64,000 bases of DNA from the NCBI GenBank assembly GCA_017621155.1, contig JAGATP010000010.1, positions 1-64,000 of the forward strand. The letters run 5' to 3'. This DNA is from Clostridia bacterium. Lineage in GTDB: Bacteria > Bacillota > Clostridia > Christensenellales > Borkfalkiaceae. Positions 19,340-27,219 of the stretch are shown here, one piece after another. The position numbers and the translations under genes were made by a program. Each line of letters starts with the position of its first letter. Positions within the stretch are counted from its first letter, which is position 1. Below the pieces are notes generated by a model, which was not told where the DNA came from, did no database searches, and worked only from the letters and a program-made list of their open reading frames with translations.

Positions 19340-19698
19340 CAGAATAGCCCCGCGAACAGTCCGCCGAAGAAGGAAGAGAGGGCAGAAACGAGGGAAACGG
19401 CGAGGAGCACTCTCTTTAAAAAATCTTTCTCCTGCCTTGTTTGCGCCTGCCGCTCTTCGAAATAAATTCTGCCGTGAGGAAGCGGACACAGACAATAGAC
19501 GCCGCTCTCCACGAAGCGGACGTCCACATAGCCGTGCTCTTTCAGATAGGAGAGCATATGCGCAAGCCCGTCCTTGTCTACCTGAAAGCTTTCGGGAAAA
19601 TAGTCCAGAAGTTCCCCCTCTTCGACGACCTGATACGTCCCCGTCTTACAACTCAAATTGATCGCCTCCAACAGCGCCTCGGTGCGTTCATCCAACAT
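19339..19698 (-). CDS. Small wHTH-like, C-terminally anchored membrane protein (copy A)
   Basis: 119 residues. Like its downstream neighbour, it has a winged-helix-like front ([33 protein letters not shown], then the YCLCPL strand), a charged linker ([14 protein letters not shown]) and one C-terminal hydrophobic helix ([22 protein letters not shown]). It is the first gene of the four-gene unit that ends with uvrB and uvrA, behind a sigma-A promoter with a LexA-like palindrome at its start point. The ribosome binding site is weak. No known family recognised. Confidence 0.7.
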   Translation of the reverse strand: MLDERTEALLEAINLSCKTGTYQVVEEGELLDYFPESFQVDKDGLAHMLSYLKEHGYVDVRFVESGVYCLCPLPHGRIYFEERQAQTRQEKDFLKRVLLAVSLVSALSSFFGGLFAGLF

Positions 19699-19744
19699 AT
19701 TATCAGTTTGTTCGGATTGACGGGAAAGTAATCAGCAAAAATGA

Positions 19745-19757
19745 CAAACATTTGTTT
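19745..19757. promoter_or_regulatory. Possible LexA/SOS operator in front of the uvrBA unit
   Basis: CAAACATTTGTTT contains the inverted repeat AAACA-TT-TGTTT. It resembles the Firmicute SOS box CGAACRNRYGTTYC but misses at about three positions. It lies at the expected transcription start of the promoter at 19762-19790. UvrBA are standard LexA targets, which raises the prior; the match itself is imperfect. Confidence 0.35.
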
Positions 19758-19761
19758 TTCC

Positions 19762-19790
19762 ATTCTACCACAGCGAGCGGAAAAAGTCAA
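19762..19790 (-). promoter_or_regulatory. Sigma-A promoter of the small-protein/uvrBA operon
   Basis: Minus strand: TTGACT (19790-19785), 17-base spacer, TAGAAT (19767-19762). Confidence 0.7.
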
Positions 19791-19849
19791 CGATTTGAAG
19801 GGAAAAACGAGAGGAAGAACATCTTTTTTCTCCAATCCAAACAGATGTC

Positions 19850-19878
19850 TTGCTTTCCCCTTTTCGTTTTGCTATAAT
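19850..19878 (+). promoter_or_regulatory. Sigma-A promoter of the GH5 gene
   Basis: TTGCTT (19850-19855), 17-base spacer, TATAAT (19873-19878). AAGGAG of the GH5 gene follows at 19920. Confidence 0.75.
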
Positions 19879-19932
19879 CAAAGAACAGACGAGCTGTCAT
19901 AAATCAAAACAACTCGCCTAAGGAGAAAGTCT

Positions 19933-21222
19933 ATGAAACGAAACGTCAAAATTGTCGCGATCAGCCTTGCAGCCCTCCTTTTGGGAATGCTTCTGATCCT
20001 GGCAGTCGGCTATCTCATTCTGCTCAATATCGACCCCAACAAAGACCGCCCCGAGCGCATCGAGAACCCCAACGGATTCGTCCAGGCGGTGGGCACCAAC
20101 CTTTACGACGGGGAGGGAAAGATTTTACGGCTCAAAGGCGTCAATCTGGGCAATTGGTTTATTCAGGAAAACTGGATGGCGGTGTCCTCGGTGGGAGACT
20201 TCGAGACGGGCGTCTACACCAAGGAACGCGGCTACGCCGCCATGCGCCAAAACCCCAACCTTGACGAGGAAGCAATAAAATCCCTCTACGAGCTGTACAT
20301 GGACACCTACATCACGGAGAGGGATATTGCGGAGATTGCCTCGCTCGGCATGAATACCGTGCGCGTGAATTTCTCCTACCTCGACCTCACGACGGACGGA
20401 CGCACCCTTCGCGAAAACGGGTTTTACTATCTCGATAAAGTGATCTCCCTCTGCGAAAAGTATCACCTTTACGTCGTCCTCGATCTGCACGGCGCGATCG
20501 GATCGCAAAATCAGGATCAGCACTCGGGCAACGACGCCACGCACGATTTATACGGCAACCCCGAAAACGAGGCAAAGACGGTCTTTCTCTGGGAAACCAT
20601 AGCCGCTCGTTACAAGGACAACCGCACGGTGGCGGGCTACGACCTCTTAAACGAGACGAGAAAAGCCCCCGGCAAGTACACCGCAAAGGTCAACTTCGAC
20701 TTTTACGACGTCCTCTACCGGGCAATCCGAACAATTGATCCTCATCACCTCATTTTCATCGAATGCTTCACCTTCCCCACGCACGGCGTCTCCATTCAAA
20801 AATACGGCTGGGAAAACATCTGCATACAGTACCATATCTACAACTTAACGCCCCTCTCGCAAAAGACGTGCCTCGGCTTCTACAAAGCCCTGCACAACCT
20901 CATGGGATACCATGCACCCGTGTACATCGGTGAGTGGAACGCCTTTGAAAAGCGCTCGGAGTGGGAGGATTCCCTCGCCTTTTTCGACGAACTCGGCTGG
21001 TCGTTTTCCTCGTGGACGTACAAGGCAAATAAGTACTTCTATTCCCGCGGGGAGATGAACAACGGCACGAACAATTGGGGGCTGTATGAACTCGACATGC
21101 CTCCCGTCGATCTCTCCACCGCCACTTACGAGGAAATCGCAAAAGTCTATTCCTCCGTCGGCACGGAGAATGCCCAAAAGAGTATGGTCTACGACGTCTA
21201 CGCCTCCTACTTCAAACAATAG
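19933..21222 (+). CDS. Membrane-anchored GH5-family glycoside hydrolase
   Basis: 429 residues. One N-terminal hydrophobic helix (about 8-32) acts as signal anchor. The rest is a (beta/alpha)8 GH5 domain: KGVNLGNWFIQENWM, LGMNTVRVNFSYLD, VVLDLHGAIGSQN, acid/base Glu241 in DLLNE, nucleophile Glu334 in YIGEWN, and FSSWTYKANK. The NLGNWF start and overall layout resemble exo-beta-1,3-glucanase-like GH5 members, so a beta-glucan is a likely substrate (inference). AAGGAG lies before the ATG and it has its own promoter and terminator. Confidence 0.9.
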   Translation: MKRNVKIVAISLAALLLGMLLILAVGYLILLNIDPNKDRPERIENPNGFVQAVGTNLYDGEGKILRLKGVNLGNWFIQENWMAVSSVGDFETGVYTKERGYAAMRQNPNLDEEAIKSLYELYMDTYITERDIAEIASLGMNTVRVNFSYLDLTTDGRTLRENGFYYLDKVISLCEKYHLYVVLDLHGAIGSQNQDQHSGNDATHDLYGNPENEAKTVFLWETIAARYKDNRTVAGYDLLNETRKAPGKYTAKVNFDFYDVLYRAIRTIDPHHLIFIECFTFPTHGVSIQKYGWENICIQYHIYNLTPLSQKTCLGFYKALHNLMGYHAPVYIGEWNAFEKRSEWEDSLAFFDELGWSFSSWTYKANKYFYSRGEMNNGTNNWGLYELDMPPVDLSTATYEEIAKVYSSVGTENAQKSMVYDVYASYFKQ

Positions 21223-21237
21223 TTCTCTTTTAAGAGA

Positions 21238-21270
21238 AGCGCCTTCGAATCAGTTTCGAAGGCGCTCTTT
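21238..21270. terminator. Bidirectional terminator between GH5 and the histidine kinase
   Basis: 12-bp perfect stem AGCGCCTTCGAA / TTCGAAGGCGCT, 5-base loop, T-rich flank on the plus strand. The same 12-base arm is reused in the terminator at 53070-53106. Confidence 0.85.
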
Positions 21271-22587
21271 TTATTTTGTTTCGGAAATGGGAATCGCGAT
21301 GTTGATGGCGAACACGCCGTTTTTCGCGACGACGTTCATGCCGCCTCCGTATTTTTCGACGATGTAGCGAATGCTCTTGAGCCCGAAGCCGTGCGAGAGC
21401 TGATCTCCCTTGGAAGAGACGGGCAGTCCGTCCTTCATTTCGAGGGTATCCGCGCAGTAATTTTCGAAGGAAATGCTCAAAATTTCCCCCTTACCGACCG
21501 CGTGAAGGGTGACGATTCGCTTGGACTTCGGCTGCGTCTCCAAATATTCGATGGCGTTTTCGAGTGCGTTTCCGAACAGGGAATAGACGTCTGCCGCATT
21601 CAAAAAGGAAAGCTTGTCGTTGTCGACGATGTAGGTAAAGCGGATATTGTGTCTTTCGCAGTACATGGATTTTTCGGTCAGAACAATATCCAGCGCGTCG
21701 TTTCCCGTCTTTGCGACGCGGTCGTAAATCATGACCTCGCGTTCCAGATTGCCGAGCAATTCGTCCCGCTCGCGCGTGTTCACGTCCCCCATTTTGCGAA
21801 TGACTTCGATTTGCTTTTTCAAATCGTGGCACTTCACGTTGATCATTTCGACGTTCTCTCTCGAGAGCTGTTGCTGCTTTCCCTGCCGAACGAGGAGCTC
21901 CTCCAAAACGGAATTTTCCTCCTTGAGCTTGGCTTCCGTGAAAAAATTAAATTGAATGCAGAGACAGAGAAGGCAGATCACAAAATCGTACAGATTGACG
22001 AATAGGTATGCCTCGGAACTTACTGACCAGGAGACGGTCGAATGGACGAAATAGGAGCTGACGTACACCAAAAGCATCATTAAAAGCGCAAGGATAACGA
22101 GCTTCCCCTTGTGGATAAAGGGCAGGGTATTGCTGCGCATTCTCCTTGCAAAGATAAGGTACGCAAGCGGATAGAGGAGAGCCGAAAGTCCTGCCTCGAA
22201 AAGCTTATGCGACACAATTGCCACGCCGCCCGCCCTGAGAAGGGTAACGACGAGCATGTAGATCTGACTCGTCGCGTGCTGTACGAGACAGCCCGCAACC
22301 AGACAAAAGCAAATTTCCTTCCAATTTTGTTTGAAGCAGACCGTGAGAATGCCGGCGCAAATGACGTAGGCAATCAAAAAGCGGAAGGAAAATTTATGCC
22401 CGCCGATTGCAACCGAAGGGATTCTCTCGGCGAGAAGCATAAGCGCATAGCCGACGATCACGGATAAAATCAGCCGCACCCAAAAAAGAGATCGGCGTTG
22501 AAAGGAAAAGGAAAACAGGAGGCAGGCGAGAAGGGTAAGCGTATAATAGTTAAAAATCCAAGACAAAATCTGATTGAAAATACCCAT
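21271..22587 (-). CDS. GHKL sensor histidine kinase (AgrC-like)
   Basis: 438 residues from the ATG at 22587 with GGGAGGTG upstream. Six or seven hydrophobic helices fill the first ~210 residues, then a coiled-coil-like linker, the phosphoacceptor histidine in NVKCHDLKKQIEVI, and a GHKL ATPase with N-box FGNALENAIEYLE and G-box HGFGLKSIRYIVEKYGG. This is the AgrC/ComD-type kinase of quorum or peptide sensing, paired with the LytTR regulator one base upstream. No autoinducer peptide gene is visible next to it, so the signal is unknown. Confidence 0.92.
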   Translation of the reverse strand: MGIFNQILSWIFNYYTLTLLACLLFSFSFQRRSLFWVRLILSVIVGYALMLLAERIPSVAIGGHKFSFRFLIAYVICAGILTVCFKQNWKEICFCLVAGCLVQHATSQIYMLVVTLLRAGGVAIVSHKLFEAGLSALLYPLAYLIFARRMRSNTLPFIHKGKLVILALLMMLLVYVSSYFVHSTVSWSVSSEAYLFVNLYDFVICLLCLCIQFNFFTEAKLKEENSVLEELLVRQGKQQQLSRENVEMINVKCHDLKKQIEVIRKMGDVNTRERDELLGNLEREVMIYDRVAKTGNDALDIVLTEKSMYCERHNIRFTYIVDNDKLSFLNAADVYSLFGNALENAIEYLETQPKSKRIVTLHAVGKGEILSISFENYCADTLEMKDGLPVSSKGDQLSHGFGLKSIRYIVEKYGGGMNVVAKNGVFAINIAIPISETK

Positions 22588-22588
22588 A

Positions 22589-23305
22589 TCAAACACCTCC
22601 CAGATACTGCGCCAACGCGTCGAGCAGCGGCTTTTTACGGGCACGGCTGATCTGAAGGGGAACGCCCGCGACGATGGCAAAATCCTTTCCTATTTTCGTC
22701 AGATAATCGAGGTTGACGACGTAGCACTTATTGATGCGGATAAATTTATTCTTTTCCGCAACCTCTTCGAACTCCCTGAGCGTCATGCGCTTTTCGTCCA
22801 CACCCGATTCGCTGTGTAAAACGAGCGTGTGCCCTCTCGTCTCCACAAAGTGAATGTCCGTCAGATTCACGCGCTTTACCATCGATTGCGTCCGAATCAT
22901 AATCCCCTTGACGTCCTTCTTGCTCTGAACGATGCGAACGGCCTTTTTCATGCGCAGGGAAAAGTCGAAGTAATCGATGGGTTTGACCATGTAATCCATC
23001 GCGTCGACGGTGTAGCCGAATACGGCGAACTGCGCTACCTTTGTGACGAAGATCAGACAGGGATCTCCGCTCAGAGCGCGCATCCGCTTTGCCGTCTCCA
23101 TGCCGTCCATGACGGGCATTTCGATGTCCATAAACACGATATTGAGCGTGGGCGTAAATTTTTCGATAAACTCCAGACCGTTCGGATAAATTTCAACCTG
23201 CGCGCTCAAACAGTTTTCCGCGCAATAACGATCGATATAATTTTTCAGCGTATCCGAAAAGGTCTTCTCGTTTTCCACAATTGCAATTTTCATTTCTATG
23301 ACCAT
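22589..23305 (-). CDS. LytTR-family response regulator
   Basis: 238 residues: receiver domain with acidic pocket (IVENE), phosphoacceptor Asp in VFMDIEMPVMDGMETA, Thr/Lys switch in FVTKVAQFAV and MVKPID; then a LytTR DNA-binding domain (DIHFVETRGHTLVLHS, EEVAEKNKFIRINKCYVVNLDYL). Two starts are possible: ATG at 23305, with AGGAG only 3 bases away, and ATG at 23293 (MKIAIVENE), which fits the family better. The second pairs less well with the ribosome binding site. It forms an operon with the GHKL kinase behind a consensus promoter and a leader of about 155 bases. Confidence 0.92.
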   Translation of the reverse strand: MVIEMKIAIVENEKTFSDTLKNYIDRYCAENCLSAQVEIYPNGLEFIEKFTPTLNIVFMDIEMPVMDGMETAKRMRALSGDPCLIFVTKVAQFAVFGYTVDAMDYMVKPIDYFDFSLRMKKAVRIVQSKKDVKGIMIRTQSMVKRVNLTDIHFVETRGHTLVLHSESGVDEKRMTLREFEEVAEKNKFIRINKCYVVNLDYLTKIGKDFAIVAGVPLQISRARKKPLLDALAQYLGGV

Positions 23306-23467
23306 GATCTCCTATCACAAAACTGTTTAGAAAACAGACGCGCGCAAGACAGGGAGTGCGCGGATTTGACGACGGGCGCGTACTTTTCCGTACGTAACCG
23401 AGGCAAAACGCAAGCACGACACAGTATTGCACGATGTATGTTTTTCAAACTTTCCCTTTTTTCCGTC

Positions 23468-23496
23468 ATTATAATCAATATTCAAACTTCTGTCAA
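23468..23496 (-). promoter_or_regulatory. Consensus sigma-A promoter of the two-component operon
   Basis: Minus strand: TTGACA (23496-23491), 17-base spacer, TATAAT (23473-23468). Both boxes are perfect. The start of transcription near 23461 leaves a leader of about 155 bases with small hairpins (for example CTGTTT/AAACAG at about 23317-23331). Confidence 0.85.
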
Positions 23497-23506
23497 CACC
23501 GAAATC

Positions 23507-23532
23507 AGGGTGCGTCGAAATCGACGCACCCT
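23507..23532. terminator. Inverted repeat after the 23548-23958 gene
   Basis: AGGGTGCGTCGA / TCGACGCACCCT is a perfect 12-bp palindrome with a 2-base loop, just 15 bases past the stop codon. No T tract follows on the minus strand, so termination is plausible but not certain; it also lies only 11 bases upstream of the promoter -35 at 23496. Confidence 0.5.
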
Positions 23533-23547
23533 TCCGGGATAAAAAAG

Positions 23548-23958
23548 TTATTCTTTTTCTCTCGTAACAAAGCAGCTGACGATGGACAGAATCGAACTTC
23601 CGACCAACATTCCGGCAAGCGCATAGTTAAATACCGCAAGCTCTTTGATGCCGAACATGACGATATCGTTCACGTCGTCCGCAATATTGCCGACTCCTCC
23701 CTCGATGCTGAGCATCATGGCGACCATGTATAGGATCGGAGGGAAAACGGCGAGGATATCGCCCGCTTTTCCGTCGTAGAAAAAGAGCACCGCCGCGATG
23801 GCAATTCCGAGAATGATACAGGCGATGACTCCGCCGTTGAGAGAGCCGCCCTTCCCCGTATAGACAAAGTATACGATGAGGGAAACGAGCGCCAAGAGAG
23901 CGCCTGCGCAGGCAAACCAATAGCCTACGGTCTTTTTCTTGCATTGATTCAAAAACAT
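23548..23958 (-). CDS. Four-helix membrane protein downstream of GH3
   Basis: 136 residues with four hydrophobic helices (about 12-34, 42-61, 68-84, 104-130) and a short charged C-terminus (TREKE). AGGAGG precedes the ATG at a good distance. It lies 17 bases after the end of the GH3 gene on the same strand, so it is probably co-expressed with that enzyme; both are membrane proteins and may work together (inference). No family recognised. Confidence 0.75.
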   Translation of the reverse strand: MFLNQCKKKTVGYWFACAGALLALVSLIVYFVYTGKGGSLNGGVIACIILGIAIAAVLFFYDGKAGDILAVFPPILYMVAMMLSIEGGVGNIADDVNDIVMFGIKELAVFNYALAGMLVGSSILSIVSCFVTREKE

Positions 23959-23975
23959 ATTTTTACCTCCTGATC

Positions 23976-26900
23976 TCAGCCTTTTACCTTATCGACGATA
24001 AGGAGAACGAACGCCGCAGCCGTAAGGACGGAAAGCGTCACGGTTGCCGCCGTCAGTGCGATGCTCCACCAAGGCGTAACGGGAACGATGATGTCGCTTG
24101 CAGACATACCGTTGACGAGAACGGAAGTGGCGATTGCGTATTCCCAGCTGATCGCCGCATTGATCATGCACTCTACCAGATAGCCGTCGTCCGTATTTTT
24201 AGCGTATTCGAGAACGCCCTTGCCGTGCGTGCCCTTTCCGTCAAGGCAGAACTGTTCCGTTCCCGCCGCGATAACTTCGCAGGGATGATGCTTATAACCG
24301 ACGTTCATTTCCTTCATGCTGCTGGCGGCATCGGTGACGATGTTGCCCGTCCAACCCCATTCCTTTCGGAGTACGGCGGTGTTCATTGCATAGCTTGCGG
24401 AAGCCCAGGTGCAGCCAAGTCGTTCAAACGATTGCATCAAGCCCCCTGCTTTTGCGACCTTCAAAGCACCCTCGAAGGCTCTGAGCGCACCCTGACGCAT
24501 TGCCTGTTCGTTGAAGAAAGTGCAGACGCCTTCGCGGTGCGTTTCCTGATCGTTTCCGCAGAAGTGTTTGGGTGCGGCGTGCGTTCCCGTCTTTTCCATT
24601 GCCTCCACTTCGGGGATCGACGCAAGATAGGACATGGTGGGGCATTCGCTCATGTATTCGAAGCTGCGTCCGCCGAACGGCGTTCTGTGGAGGTCAGCAC
24701 CCGTGTTGTAGTTCTCCATGAGGTTTGCCCAGGTGCTCTCCTCTCCCATCAGCTTTCCGCGACCTGCATAAAGCTCTCTGTTGAAAGTTCCCGTCAGAAT
24801 CGGCTTGCTGCAATAGCGAAGTCCCTTGTATTGGATCACGCCCTCGTCCTTCGTAGTCTCAAGATCTTTGCCGTCTGCGTCCTTTGCGGGCTTCGTCGTT
24901 CCGCTCTTGGGATAAATGTAAACGGTACCCATGTTGCTGTCGCAACCGTCCGCTACCTTAAAGGCGGGTGAGAGAATGCCGACGGCAGGGCAGGTAAAGC
25001 CTTCCGCCGTAGCAAAGGGCAGCTCGTCGATGGAGATCTGAAGAATGAATTTTCTCCACATCGCTTTATCCGTAATGGGAACGTCCTTCATCATAGCAAG
25101 CGTCAGTCCGGAATCCTTTCCGAATTGAGACGCGACACTGTCGTAAGAGGGCGCGTCTGCGGGCTTGACGTATGTATCGCCGTCGAGATAATCGAGCATT
25201 TCATCCGTTGCACGGACGGTTGTCTGAGAAACGGGATAAGTGTTTTTCCAATCGCTTCTGGAAAGATACGTTCCCGCACCCTCAATCCAGGTATTAAGAT
25301 CGCAATCCGTAAATTGATTGGTCACGCGAACGCCGCTTGTAGACATTCTGTACTTATTTGCGTCAAAGCTCTGCGTAAATTTGTAAGCCTTGTCCGCATT
25401 TCCGCTTGCCGTCATGCCATCGGAAGTCTTTTTGCCCTTTGCGGCAAGCATGTTGTTGAGCGCGTCGTGTACGTCGTCGCCGATCGAAATGTAATAATCT
25501 CCGCCCGAAAGAATATACCCCTTTTCTCCGATGGAATCGTAAGAAGCGAGAAGGTATTTATCCACGGAGACGGTAACGGTCTCGGAAGCACCTGCCGCAA
25601 GCTCCTTTGTCTTGGTGAAATCCACGATTTCGATTGCGGATTTTTCCACCTTGTTCTTCTTTTCGTAATCGCCGTAAGGGGTCTGCGCATAGACCTGAAC
25701 GACAGATTTTCCGGGAACAGAGCCTGTATTCTTAACGGTGACCGTCACCTCGACGGTATCATCCCGCACTTCGACCTTGTCGAGCTTCTGTTCGAAAGAG
25801 GTGTACGAAAGCCCGTAGCCGAAGGGGTACGAAACCTCGTTTGCATAGCTCCATGCGCTTTGCCCTGCCCTTGCTCCCGCGGAGGCAGTCGCATTTCCCT
25901 GCTTGAGCACGCTGTCCTCGTATCTCGTTTCATAATAGCGATAGCCGAGATAGATGCTCTCTGCCTGGAAGGAAATCCAGGACGCATTTTCCGCAGAGCC
26001 GATTTTTTCGTTGATTTCATCCGCATTGGTAAACGTGGGCGTTCTCGTTCCCGAATTGACGCATGCGGGTGCGGAGAGCGAATCGACCGCATAGGTATCG
26101 ACGATGTGACCGGAAGGGTTGACTTTGCCGCTGAGAATCTCGGCGACGCCCGTAAATCCGTATTGACCGGGGAAACCGATGTACAGAATCGCGTCGGCAT
26201 ATTCTTTGATTTCTTCGACTTCCATCTGATTTGCGGAGTTCAAAAGGACGATCACTTTCCCGAACTTTTCGCGGACGAGCTTGAGCATTTCGCGCTCGTT
26301 TTGATGAAGCGCAAGCGCGCTGAGCGTGCTGACGCCGTCGTCGTCTATATCGTCCATTTTCAAATCGGTACCTTCCGCACCGGTACGGGAAAGCATGACG
26401 ATTGCCGCGTCCGTATAATCGCCGACCTCGTTCATGCGCGCCTCGTAAAACGCCTTGTCGCCTTCGCCCGCTCCCGATCCGACCACCCGATTGCCGTTGC
26501 TGCCGTTGTCGCCCTTCGTATTGGCATCGGGAAGAGTTGCAAGCGCATTGTAAATCGTCTCGTTGACCTGGAAGCCCTCCTTTTCCAATGCGCCCTTATA
26601 GTCGGACTTTTCCGCCGTCTTTGCATTGATCTTGTTGCCGGCAGAGCTTCCCTGATAGACGGGAGTATACGTCGCCCTTCCGAAAAGAGAGACCTTCTTT
26701 CCTTTCAGCGGCAGCGCCTGCTTCTCGTTATAGAGAAGCGCCGCGCCCTCCCGCATTTCGTTCATTGCCTGTTCCTTGGTCGCCTGCTTGAGTTTTTCAA
26801 GATTCGCGGCGTTAAACTCGCCGAACGAGCTCTTAAAATAAACCGTGTCTTCATTTTCCGCATTTTCTTTGTGAATCGTCTGGCTCGTCTGTACATTCAA

Positions 26901-27017
26901 TGCGTCGTTGATCACGTCCGCATAGGAATTGGCAATTCCCGTGCCCACGACGACTACGCCCAAAAGAGAAGCGGTAATGGCGGTCAAGCCCGACCATAAT
27001 TTTGCCCTTTTGCTCAT
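23976..27017 (-). CDS. GH3 beta-glucosidase-type enzyme with reversed domain order and two membrane anchors
   Basis: 1013 residues from the ATG at 27017 (GGAGG upstream). The domain that is C-terminal in ordinary GH3 enzymes comes first (KVSLFGRATYTPVYQG, AIVMLSRTGAEGTD, VIVLLNSANQMEVEEI, IGFPGQYGFTGVAEILSGKVNPSGH). A fibronectin-III-like domain follows (YPFGYGLSYTSFEQ, VTVKNTGSVPGKSVVQVY). The TIM-barrel part comes last (TGTHAAPKHFCGNDQETHREG, then candidate nucleophile Asp896 in NIVTDAAS). A hydrophobic helix lies at each end (about 8-26 and 982-1008). The reversed order is known in some GH3 enzymes of gut Clostridia; two anchors are less usual. Substrate: probably a beta-glucoside or oligosaccharide. 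Confidence 0.92.
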   Translation of the reverse strand: MSKRAKLWSGLTAITASLLGVVVVGTGIANSYADVINDALNVQTSQTIHKENAENEDTVYFKSSFGEFNAANLEKLKQATKEQAMNEMREGAALLYNEKQALPLKGKKVSLFGRATYTPVYQGSSAGNKINAKTAEKSDYKGALEKEGFQVNETIYNALATLPDANTKGDNGSNGNRVVGSGAGEGDKAFYEARMNEVGDYTDAAIVMLSRTGAEGTDLKMDDIDDDGVSTLSALALHQNEREMLKLVREKFGKVIVLLNSANQMEVEEIKEYADAILYIGFPGQYGFTGVAEILSGKVNPSGHIVDTYAVDSLSAPACVNSGTRTPTFTNADEINEKIGSAENASWISFQAESIYLGYRYYETRYEDSVLKQGNATASAGARAGQSAWSYANEVSYPFGYGLSYTSFEQKLDKVEVRDDTVEVTVTVKNTGSVPGKSVVQVYAQTPYGDYEKKNKVEKSAIEIVDFTKTKELAAGASETVTVSVDKYLLASYDSIGEKGYILSGGDYYISIGDDVHDALNNMLAAKGKKTSDGMTASGNADKAYKFTQSFDANKYRMSTSGVRVTNQFTDCDLNTWIEGAGTYLSRSDWKNTYPVSQTTVRATDEMLDYLDGDTYVKPADAPSYDSVASQFGKDSGLTLAMMKDVPITDKAMWRKFILQISIDELPFATAEGFTCPAVGILSPAFKVADGCDSNMGTVYIYPKSGTTKPAKDADGKDLETTKDEGVIQYKGLRYCSKPILTGTFNRELYAGRGKLMGEESTWANLMENYNTGADLHRTPFGGRSFEYMSECPTMSYLASIPEVEAMEKTGTHAAPKHFCGNDQETHREGVCTFFNEQAMRQGALRAFEGALKVAKAGGLMQSFERLGCTWASASYAMNTAVLRKEWGWTGNIVTDAASSMKEMNVGYKHHPCEVIAAGTEQFCLDGKGTHGKGVLEYAKNTDDGYLVECMINAAISWEYAIATSVLVNGMSASDIIVPVTPWWSIALTAATVTLSVLTAAAFVLLIVDKVKG

Positions 27018-27161
27018 TAAAAACCTCCGTAAACTTTTTTCGTTTCCGCGCGGAACGCTCTCCGTCTGAAAACGAGGACAGTATAACACAAACCGAATGT
27101 TTCGGCTTACTCTTGTCACGATCCGTATTTACGGCGTCCCGAACGGAATCCTGAAAAAAGA

Positions 27162-27205
27162 AAAAAGGGGCTGCCGCAAGTTTTTTCCTAACTTGCGACA
27201 GCCCC
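27162..27205 (-). terminator. Intrinsic terminator of the leuA/HNH/GT39 unit
   Basis: Stem GGGGCTG-x-CGCAAG pairs with CTTGCG-x-CAGCCCC (one mismatch, 11-base loop). On the minus strand it is followed by CTTTTTTCTTTTTT. Confidence 0.9.
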
Positions 27206-27219
27206 GACGTTTTTTTCGT

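Noticed and set aside
25125..26999. Long plus-strand open frame (over 600 codons) opposite the GH3 gene
   Set aside because: It is antisense to a well-defined GH3 protein, has no family motif and no ribosome binding site; such frames arise from the codon usage of the real gene.
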